NCBI GenBank assembly: GCA_934249275.1
Contig: CAKQKT010000055.1
Coordinates: forward strand, 1 to 13,178
Direction of reading: 5' to 3'
DNA: 13,178 bases
From: an uncultured Sutterella sp.
Lineage (GTDB): Bacteria > Pseudomonadota > Gammaproteobacteria > Burkholderiales > Burkholderiaceae_F
Position 1 is the first letter of the stretch; each line of letters starts with the position of its first letter. Shown here one piece after another: positions 1 to 5,406 of this stretch. The notes beneath the pieces are model-generated. The model had not been told where the DNA came from. It saw only the letters and a program-made list of their open reading frames with translations, and ran no database searches. The translations under genes and the position numbers were made by a program.

Positions 1-1
1 C

Positions 2-922
2 GTCTGCGGACTCGCCCGCGTCCATGAAACCATGGGCTCCTTCGAGCTCGAGAAGGACTATCTCAGCGAAGCCAAGGTCGAACGCTTTGCCCTGCTCCTG
101 AGACATGCCTCGGAAAACCGACAGCTCACGGAAGATCATCTCTGCGAACTGCAAAACGAACTCATCGACAATCCGCACGCCCGTGCCGACTCATACCGCG
201 CCGAACAAAACTGGCTTGCCGGCGGCCCAGGCGGCCACTCCGTCACCTACGTTCCGCCGCCTCCAGGCCTGATTGGCGGCCTGATGTCATCCTGGCAGGA
301 AGCGGCCGAAATGCTTCCTCTGCAAACCGATCCCATTGCCGCAGCCGCAATCGTCTCCTTCGGATTTGTCTATCTGCATCCGTTCATGGACGGCAACGGG
401 CGTCTGAGCCGCTTCCTCATCCATCAGCAGCTGGCCGCTTCGGGACAGCTTGGAGAAGACCGGCTTCTACCCGTCTCCGTCGCGATGAAAAAGCACGAAT
501 TGGAATACCTGGAAGCGCTCGAAACCTTCTCAAAGCCCGCCCGAAAAGCCTGGCAAGTAATTTGGACCGGCGGTGATCCTCTTTGCAAATGCACGTTTCT
601 CGGCAACGAATCCCTGTACCGATACTGGGACGCCACTCTCCAAGTGGAATTCCTCTACAAAATGGCTGCAGAAGCGCTTGACGTTCACTTGCAGGACGAA
701 GTCAGCTTTCTCGAAAAATTCGATCGTCTGGACCGCGCCGTCAACAACGCCTTCGACATTCCTCAGCCTTTGAGATTCCGAATGATCCAGGTCTATTTGG
801 AACAGGGACGGCTTTCGCTCAACTTCCGAAAAAAGTTCGTCTGCAAGATTCCGGGCGAAGCCATGGACTGGCTCGAAGCCAACGGCGCCGAGATCATCCG
901 CGGAGACGACATCGACCTTTGA
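2..922 (+). CDS. Fic family protein (probable AMP transferase), 5'-partial
   Basis: The frame is open from the first bases of the window, so the gene begins upstream. The Met at 32 is probably internal. The Fic active-site motif HPFMDGNGRLSR is complete at 377-412 (residues 116-127 counted from that Met), with the catalytic His and the phosphate-binding DGNGR. Fic enzymes of this class usually transfer AMP from ATP to a hydroxyl side chain of a target protein. A tail of about 170 residues follows the motif and probably contains a helical or winged-helix region (inference). No inhibitory (S/T)xxxE(G/N) motif is visible in the part present. In class II Fic proteins it would lie in the missing N-terminal part. 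The target and any antitoxin partner cannot be judged here. The gene converges on a pilin-like gene, and a hairpin follows the stop. The family call is firm; the biological role is open. Confidence 0.9.
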   Translation, partial: VCGLARVHETMGSFELEKDYLSEAKVERFALLLRHASENRQLTEDHLCELQNELIDNPHARADSYRAEQNWLAGGPGGHSVTYVPPPPGLIGGLMSSWQEAAEMLPLQTDPIAAAAIVSFGFVYLHPFMDGNGRLSRFLIHQQLAASGQLGEDRLLPVSVAMKKHELEYLEALETFSKPARKAWQVIWTGGDPLCKCTFLGNESLYRYWDATLQVEFLYKMAAEALDVHLQDEVSFLEKFDRLDRAVNNAFDIPQPLRFRMIQVYLEQGRLSLNFRKKFVCKIPGEAMDWLEANGAEIIRGDDIDL

Positions 923-947
923 AGACCTGCGATCGCTCTCAGGCAAC

Positions 948-986
948 TGGCCGGGAATCTCCCGGCCATTCTGCTTGACGCTTTTT
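948..986 (+). terminator. Hairpin between convergent fic and pilin-like genes
   Basis: A perfect 9-bp inverted repeat (TGGCCGGGA at 948-956, TCCCGGCCA at 960-968) has a 3-base loop. A T-run at 982-986 follows, but it is 13 bases beyond the stem, so this is a weak intrinsic terminator for the plus-strand fic transcript. On the minus strand no T-tract follows, so for the pilin-like gene it may only stabilise the 3' end. Confidence 0.5.
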
Positions 987-1001
987 GAAAACGATTTACC
1001 G

Positions 1002-1934
1002 TCAGGATGTCTCCAAAGCCCAGTATTGCAATTTCTTATCGGTGCCGGAAGTCTTCCATACCAACTTGGCCGTCGTCTCTCTGGGATTGGACTCAACAGA
1101 CGAAGGCTTCAGGAACGTTGCGTTGCCGTTCGCATCGTACTGCACCTGGAAGACATATTGAGTCACTGTAATATCTTTGCCTTTGTTGGCATCCGTGGCA
1201 TCCGCCTTGTCGGCGAACGTGAAGTACAGTTTTCCTGAACAGCTCACGCCCTTGCAGCCCTTCCAATTGTCCTTGCTGACACGCCAGATGACCTTGCTCA
1301 TATCCAGACCGGCCGCTTCCGCGGCTTCGGCAACGACAGCTGCAATGGTCGTGTTGGAGTTGCCTGCCTCAGAATCAAGCTCAGCACTATAGGCCTGAAA
1401 CAGCTTCGACAAGCTGGGGTACTGACCGTATTTGTCGAGCTTCATCTCAACCTGATACATTCTCTGGAACCAATCCACGAAGGACTGCGGATTGCTGCGC
1501 GTGACAACCAACGAATCTGGAGCGTGGAGTGAGCAGGACACCCGGAAGGTGTAATCGTCCTTTCCATAGGGAATCGCGCGCACACCCACCGTGCCGCCGC
1601 TCGGACAAGCCGTTTCCTTTCCGTCGGCAGGATAAAGTTCATCAAGGATTTTTTGAGCGGACAACGTCGCCGCCAATTCGGACGATTCGTTAAAGATCGA
1701 CGTATCCTTGGTGAACCTTCCGAGCGCCTGCTGCTTTTCAATGGTGCTGCGAATGACTTCGCGATTGTGCTGGCAGACCGTCACGCGGCCCGACTCCTGC
1801 AGGTCGAAATACTTCGGCACGGCAACCGCTGCAAAGATGCCGAGTATGGTGAGGCACATCACGATCTCAAGGAGCGTGAAGCCGGCCTCTTGAAGAGGAC
1901 GAACAAACTGTCGATTCTGCGAACCGGCGTGCAT
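1002..1934 (-). CDS. Type IV pilin / pseudopilin-like protein with large C-terminal domain
   Basis: The N-terminus carries a class III prepilin signal: Gly18, then FTLLE at residues 19-23, giving the conserved Glu at mature position 5. A hydrophobic helix of about 17 residues (24-40) follows. A prepilin peptidase would cut after Gly18 and the protein would join a pilus or a type II secretion pseudopilus in the inner membrane and periplasm. I prefer the ATG at 1932-1934, which gives an 18-residue leader. An upstream in-frame ATG at 2004-2006 would give a 42-residue leader and has no Shine-Dalgarno sequence. The mature part (about 290 residues) is much longer than an ordinary pilin (about 130-180), and I do not recognise its C-terminal domain. 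It has several cysteines, which could form disulfides. No other pilus gene is nearby, so it looks like an orphan. A minor pilin or adhesin role is only a guess. Confidence 0.85.
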   Translation of the reverse strand: MHAGSQNRQFVRPLQEAGFTLLEIVMCLTILGIFAAVAVPKYFDLQESGRVTVCQHNREVIRSTIEKQQALGRFTKDTSIFNESSELAATLSAQKILDELYPADGKETACPSGGTVGVRAIPYGKDDYTFRVSCSLHAPDSLVVTRSNPQSFVDWFQRMYQVEMKLDKYGQYPSLSKLFQAYSAELDSEAGNSNTTIAAVVAEAAEAAGLDMSKVIWRVSKDNWKGCKGVSCSGKLYFTFADKADATDANKGKDITVTQYVFQVQYDANGNATFLKPSSVESNPRETTAKLVWKTSGTDKKLQYWALETS

Positions 1935-2074
1935 GACAATTCCGAGGGCAAATGTTGTTGTTTTTGAGGCTCGACGCACTTTTTCAGCCGAAGCATCCTG
2001 CCGCATGGGAAAGGACGGGCAGAAACAGTCTTAAAGCGGCAAAGTTGTCTGAGCCACAATCATTTATCCTTCCG

Positions 2075-2104
2075 AATGTATTCGCATGGACGCAAGTCTG
2101 TCAA
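2075..2104 (-). promoter_or_regulatory. Probable sigma70 promoter of the pilin-like gene
   Basis: On the minus strand there is a perfect -35 box TTGACA (2099-2104), an 18-base spacer and TACATT (2075-2080, four of six matches to TATAAT). Transcription would start at about 2067. That leaves a leader of about 60 bases to the ATG at 2006 or 130 bases to the preferred ATG at 1934. Confidence 0.5.
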
Positions 2105-2170
2105 GAAGAATTTAGCCGCCAAACAACCCGAAACTTGTTTGGAGCGCAGTGAAAACTATCAAACGACGAC

Positions 2171-2207
2171 TTCTCATCCCAAATATGGTTGTTCACATAT
2201 TTGAGAA
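2171..2207. repeat. Imperfect 12-bp inverted repeat at the left edge of the repeat array
   Basis: AAATATG (2181-2187) and CATATTT (2196-2202) form a perfect 7-bp stem with an 8-base loop. It extends outward by TTCTC (2171-2175) pairing with GAGAA (2203-2207), interrupted by a 5-base bulge on the left arm. The right arm overlaps the first GTTCAC dyad of the direct-repeat array. Confidence 0.5.
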
Positions 2208-2413
2208 TAGCGAACGCACCAAAACGGTTTTTCGCGGTTTTACATGTTTTTGCCCCTGAAAACGCCGTTTTTCACCGTTTGCAAGGCCAAAAACGCAGAT
2301 ATCCGGCAGTACTCTTTTTGCGCACGCCTTCCTTTCAGTCTCTGTTGCACGCCGAACACAGGCAACGCCTGCCGAGACCTGCGAAGCACGCCCCGGAGCC
2401 CTTCCGCAGCCGT
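2191..2413. repeat. Repeat unit 1 (223 bp)
   Basis: First full unit. Its dyad is degenerate (GTTCAC-N6-GAGAAT). The second half contains the hairpin CAGGC-AAC-GCCTG (about 2361-2373). Confidence 0.8.
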
Positions 2414-2636
2414 GTTCACGTTGCTGAGAACAGGAGCCGTCCCAAAACAGCATTTCTCGGTTTTACACGTTTTCCGACAGAAAAACGGACTTTTTCACCG
2501 TTTGCACACCCCAAAACGCAGGTATCCGGCAGTACTCTTTTTGCGCACGCCTTCCTTTCACTCAATGTTGTCCGCACCACACAGGCATCGCCTGCCGAAA
2601 CCCGCAAGACACGACCTGGAACTCTTCCGCAATCGT
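2414..2636. repeat. Repeat unit 2 (223 bp)
   Basis: Second full unit. Its dyad is GTTCAC-GTTGCT-GAGAAC at 2414-2431. The first half contains a perfect stem GAAAAA-CGGAC-TTTTTC. The second half contains CAGGC-ATC-GCCTG, so the stem is kept while the loop differs from unit 1. Confidence 0.8.
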
Positions 2637-2769
2637 GTTCACGTTGTTGAGAACAGGAACCGTCCGAAAACAGCATTTCTCGGTTTTACATGTTTTCCGG
2701 CTGAAAAACGGGCTTTTTCACCGTTTGCAAGCCCAAAAGCGCAGGTATCCGGCAGTACTCTTTTTGCGC
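2637..2769. repeat. Repeat unit 3 (truncated)
   Basis: The first half is well conserved, with the dyad GTTCAC-GTTGTT-GAGAAC at 2637-2654. Similarity stops abruptly just after the shared CTTTTTGCGC at about 2769. The following 130 bases (to 2902) are unrelated to the other second halves. Confidence 0.75.
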
Positions 2770-2902
2770 GCAGGTCAATTGAGTGCGCCCGCATGAAGGC
2801 TTGCGCCGGCCCCGGCCGCCTTGCCCGCAGCACCCCGAATACCCGACGCTTCGTAGGAGAGCTGTCGTTCTCAGCGCATCGGCGCACGTTACGAACAGAA
2901 TC

Positions 2903-3013
2903 GTTCACGTCTTTAAGAACAAAGTGATACGAAATTCAAAAAATCAAGTTTTTGCACATTTTCAGCCGTAAAAATGCAGTTTTCTACCGTTTTTAGACCT
3001 TAAATGCACATTT
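2903..3013. repeat. Repeat half-unit 4 (diverged)
   Basis: GTTCAC-GTCTTT-AAGAAC at 2903-2920 is followed by a sequence that aligns with the first half of the other units through the ACCGTTT block, with more A/T substitutions. It ends about 130 bases before the response-regulator start. Confidence 0.6.
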
Positions 3014-3097
3014 TCTGAAAATCACATCCCTTCCAGCCCCTAACGATTCGAAGCCTTGTGCCTGTCGTCGCAAACCGTCCGAAACTCTGTCATTGGG

Positions 3098-3136
3098 TAA
3101 AATGCAGTGTTGCGAATACAAGAATTAATCGAGGAG
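3098..3136 (+). promoter_or_regulatory. Candidate -10 box and Shine-Dalgarno of the response-regulator gene
   Basis: TAAAAT at 3098-3103 is a reasonable -10 box, but no good -35 box lies 16-18 bases upstream, so activator dependence is possible. GAGGAG at 3131-3136 sits six bases before the ATG at 3143. It decides the start against an in-frame ATG at 3107 that lacks such a site. Confidence 0.5.
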
Positions 3137-3142
3137 AAGACC

Positions 3143-3802
3143 ATGCCCGCAAACCTTCAGTCCCAGTCGATCGTCCGCGTCGTGGACGACGATCCCGACG
3201 TCAGGCGCTCCTGGAAGTTCGTGCTTGAAGGCGAAGGCTGGAACGTGCTCACGTATGCGAGCGCTCTCGAATTTCTGGAAAAGGACAGTCCTTTCGCGCC
3301 CGGATGCCTGGTGCTTGACGTGCGCATGCCCGGGATGAGCGGAATCGAGCTTCAGCATGCGATGAAGCTTCGCGGCGACAGGCTGCCCGTCATCTTCATT
3401 TCGGCCCACGGCGACATCGACATGGCCGTGAAGTCCATGAAGGACGGCGCGGACGACTTCCTCTCGAAGCCCGTGACGCCCGAGCGCCTCATTGAAGCGA
3501 TTTCAAAGGCGGTCGAGCGAGATGCAAAGACGCGCGCCGAATCCGCAGCCCTTGAAAAGGCCCGCGCGGCCTTCCGCAGGCTTTCCGCCCGCGAGCAGGA
3601 GGTGGCGCTCGGCGTCGCCCGCGGCGGTCTCAACAAGCAGATCGCGTTCGATCTCAACATCACGGAAAAGACCGTGATCGCGCACCGAAGCTCGCTCTGC
3701 AGGAAGCTCGGGCTCAGAACCGCCGCCGACATCACGCGCCTCATGATGCTCATCAACCCGGAGGCGGTCACAAGCGCCGCACCCGCCGTCGAGGAGGCCT
3801 GA
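3143..3802 (+). CDS. FixJ/NarL-type response regulator, TtrR/ThsR-like
   Basis: A 219-residue two-domain regulator. The receiver domain (about residues 9-120) shows the acidic pair Asp15/Asp16, the phosphoacceptor Asp59 in LVLDVRMPG, Ser87 and Lys109. The LuxR-type helix-turn-helix (about 147-205) contains LSAREQEV and the recognition segment NITEKTVIAHR. This is the layout of FixJ, TtrR and ThsR. The partner is most likely the kinase gene at 8424-10232, although the two are separated by the A-B-C operon. The target is most likely the control region at 7987-8423. The gene is convergent with the NrfD-like gene and ends in its own terminator. The family is certain; the TtrR-like assignment is inferred from context. 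The start at 3143 rests on the strong Shine-Dalgarno site. Confidence 0.93.
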   Translation: MPANLQSQSIVRVVDDDPDVRRSWKFVLEGEGWNVLTYASALEFLEKDSPFAPGCLVLDVRMPGMSGIELQHAMKLRGDRLPVIFISAHGDIDMAVKSMKDGADDFLSKPVTPERLIEAISKAVERDAKTRAESAALEKARAAFRRLSAREQEVALGVARGGLNKQIAFDLNITEKTVIAHRSSLCRKLGLRTAADITRLMMLINPEAVTSAAPAVEEA

Positions 3803-3811
3803 CGCCTCCTC
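3791..3811 (+). other. Hairpin spanning the response-regulator stop codon
   Basis: GAGGAGGC (3791-3798) and GCCTCCTC (3804-3811) pair around a 5-base loop that holds the TGA stop. No T-tract follows, so it is not a terminator by itself. It may protect the mRNA 3' end. Confidence 0.4.
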
Positions 3812-3835
3812 CCTTCCCTGCCCGGCAAAGACGAG

Positions 3836-3880
3836 GAAAGCCGCCTCACGGTCACCCGTTGAAGCGGCTTTCGACTTTTT
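3836..3880 (+). terminator. Intrinsic terminator of the response-regulator gene
   Basis: A perfect 9-bp stem GAAAGCCGC (3836-3844) / GCGGCTTTC (3864-3872) is followed within three bases by TTTTT (3876-3880). It reads on the plus strand after the response regulator. Confidence 0.75.
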
Positions 3881-3892
3881 GAAGACCCGGAT

Positions 3893-3924
3893 CCGGTCCG
3901 CCCCGGAGGTTTGGGCGGAACCGG
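3893..3924 (-). terminator. Hairpin at the 3' end of the A-B-C operon
   Basis: CCGGTCCGCCC (3893-3903) pairs with GGGCGGAACCGG (3913-3924) with one bulged base, just past the end of the NrfD-like gene. No T-tract follows on the minus strand, so true termination is uncertain. Confidence 0.4.
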
Positions 3925-3937
3925 AATCACAAGGTCA

Positions 3938-4825
3938 TCAGAGGAGAATGGGCTCGTAGTAGCCCGCGAAGAGCACCGAGGCGCGGAGAAGAAGCGCACC
4001 GAGGATGCCGAGCGCGGCGCCTACGGCAACAGCGCTGCGGCTGCGCGTTGCGAGGTTGATGCCGAGCGGAATCAGCGAGCCGCAGAGGACTGCGCCTGCC
4101 AGGAACATCACGGACTGCGGACCCGAGACGAGGGCCTCGGCGCCGGCACGAGCGGCGGCGGACGTGGAGCTCATCGCGACATGCACGAAGGCAAAGATCG
4201 TGAAGAGTTCGGCGGCCTCGACCCAGAGGGACGTGCGGCGGCCCCAGAGAACCTTTTCATGCGGCAGGCGGCCCGAGATTGCAAGGAGCTCGATGCAGCC
4301 CATGGCGGAAGCCATGCCGGACATGATCCAGAGAAGCGGAATCAGCGCCGTGTTCCAGAGCGTAACGCCGACGGCCTGCGTGAGGAGGAAGCCCGAGTAG
4401 ATCGTGGCGGCAACGCCGACGGCGGCGGCTACGTAGTTGAACCAATCGCCTTCAACCAGCCTGCGGCAGCCTTCGCTCTTGAAGATCACGCCCGCGAAGA
4501 CGAGCGAATAGAAGAGCGTCAGACAGCACTGAAGGACGAGCAGGCAGATGCCGATGAACATCCAGCTGCCGAGGTTGAAGCTCATCTCCATGAGAGCATG
4601 GATGGCGGCCATCGGCAGATTGAGAATGCGCGTCAGATGGCTCATCACCAGAAGCGTGCCCAGAATGCCGGTGATCGTGCAGACGTAGACGAGCGCCTTT
4701 TCACGCACCCAGTTGTTGAGGAACATTCCCATGCCCGAGAGACCCACGAGCCAGAGGAAGAGCGCAATGGTCCAGCCCCAGTGGGCGGCCTGGACCTGCG
4801 CGGTGAAGTCGGATAGATCCATCAT
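3938..4825 (-). CDS. NrfD/PsrC-like quinol-interacting membrane subunit (subunit C)
   Basis: A 295-residue, very hydrophobic protein with about eight membrane helices. The first is in AHWGWTIALFLWLVGLSGMG. The N-terminal pattern WGW...LFLW..GLSGMG is typical of the NrfD/PsrC family. It would anchor subunits A and B on the periplasmic face and oxidise quinol to feed electrons to the ferredoxin subunit. It is shorter than the tetrathionate reductase TtrC (about 340 residues) and longer than the cytochrome-type PhsC. The start ATG overlaps the stop of subunit B (ATGA), which points to translational coupling. It is the last gene of the operon and converges on the response regulator. The family is firm; the exact electron acceptor depends on subunit A. 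Confidence 0.9.
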   Translation of the reverse strand: MMDLSDFTAQVQAAHWGWTIALFLWLVGLSGMGMFLNNWVREKALVYVCTITGILGTLLVMSHLTRILNLPMAAIHALMEMSFNLGSWMFIGICLLVLQCCLTLFYSLVFAGVIFKSEGCRRLVEGDWFNYVAAAVGVAATIYSGFLLTQAVGVTLWNTALIPLLWIMSGMASAMGCIELLAISGRLPHEKVLWGRRTSLWVEAAELFTIFAFVHVAMSSTSAAARAGAEALVSGPQSVMFLAGAVLCGSLIPLGINLATRSRSAVAVGAALGILGALLLRASVLFAGYYEPILL

Positions 4826-5400
4826 TTCTGCACCACCACATAGAAGTTCGGTTTGGTCCCGTGGCTCTCAAGGAGCGTCCGGGTCTTGGAAGCTGCGATC
4901 TTGCGAGAGATCTCGGACTGCGGATCGAGCGTGTCGCCAAAGAGGCGGGCGCCCGCCGGGCAGGCCGTCACGCAGGCCGGCTGACCGCCGTTCTTGATGA
5001 GCTCGAGGCAGCCTTCGCCCATGCACTTGCTGGGCAGGCCCGTCTTCGGGTTCGACCAGCGGGCGTCGTACGGACAGGAGGCCACGCAGTAGTTGCAGCC
5101 GATGCAGCGCTTAGGATCGTTGCGCACGAGGCCGTTCTCGTCATAGTAGTTGGCGCCGAACGGGCAGGTCGTGACGCAGGGCGCTTCGGAGCACTGCTGG
5201 CACTGAACGAGGAGCTGCATCGGACGGTTCTTCTCGACCTTGACCTGGCGGATGTTGCCGCACACCGTGTTCCAGGCCGGGTTGAACTCGTTGATGAGAT
5301 CCGGATAGTTGGTCTGGGCGCAGGCCGAAATGCATGCGCCGCAGTTGATGCACTGGGTCGCATCGAAGAGGTGCGCCAGCTGTTTCTTGACTTTCTTCAT
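4822..5400 (-). CDS. Four-cluster [4Fe-4S] ferredoxin electron-transfer subunit (subunit B)
   Basis: A 192-residue protein of the DmsB/PsrB/PhsB/TtrB type. Cysteine groups: C17-x2-C20-x2-C23-x3-C27; C67-x2-C70-x4-C75-x3-C79; C99-x2-C102-x2-C105-x3-C109; and C126-x4-C131-x11-C143-x3-C147. The last group is odd, because the family normally has C-x2-C there. It passes electrons from subunit C to the molybdenum subunit. There is no signal peptide, so it should be exported by riding with the Tat-targeted A subunit (inference). TtrB of Salmonella has its own signal and is longer, while PhsB is about this length. An SD-like AAGAGG precedes the ATG. The gap to A is six bases, and it overlaps C by four. 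Confidence 0.93.
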   Translation of the reverse strand: MKKVKKQLAHLFDATQCINCGACISACAQTNYPDLINEFNPAWNTVCGNIRQVKVEKNRPMQLLVQCQQCSEAPCVTTCPFGANYYDENGLVRNDPKRCIGCNYCVASCPYDARWSNPKTGLPSKCMGEGCLELIKNGGQPACVTACPAGARLFGDTLDPQSEISRKIAASKTRTLLESHGTKPNFYVVVQK

Positions 5401-5406
5401 TGTGAC

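Larger units (their letters stand above)
2191..3013. repeat. Tandem direct-repeat array, 223-base period, in a gene-free region
   Basis: The stretch from about 2007 to 3142 holds no convincing gene. Its main content is this array. Anchor sequences recur at an exact 223-base spacing: GTTCAC at 2191, 2414 and 2637, and ATCCGGCAGT at 2301, 2524 and 2747. A fourth, more diverged half-unit starts at 2903 (spacing 266). Each unit has a T/A-rich first half of about 110 bases with several TTTT and AAAA blocks, and a more GC-rich second half with a small CAGGC-N3-GCCTG hairpin in copies 1 and 2. Because 223 is not a multiple of three, open frames in the array change register from copy to copy. I therefore do not call the overlapping plus- and minus-strand frames genes. 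Confidence 0.85.

Noticed and set aside
2193..2908. Three related minus-strand frames of 86-89 codons spaced by 223 bases, and a 227-codon plus-strand frame, inside the repeat array
   Set aside because: They arise because the same DNA is repeated. The period is not divisible by three, differences between copies change amino acids freely, composition is odd, and no Shine-Dalgarno is seen. A repeated peptide family is not excluded but not supported.
2191..3013. CRISPR array
   Set aside because: Repeats are 223 bases long and nearly contiguous, with no short repeat/spacer alternation and no cas genes in the window.
3911..4816. A 301-codon plus-strand frame opposite the NrfD-like gene
   Set aside because: The extreme charge (Glu, Arg, Ala, His) is just the antisense of membrane helices. 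The minus frame has family motifs and a coupled start.
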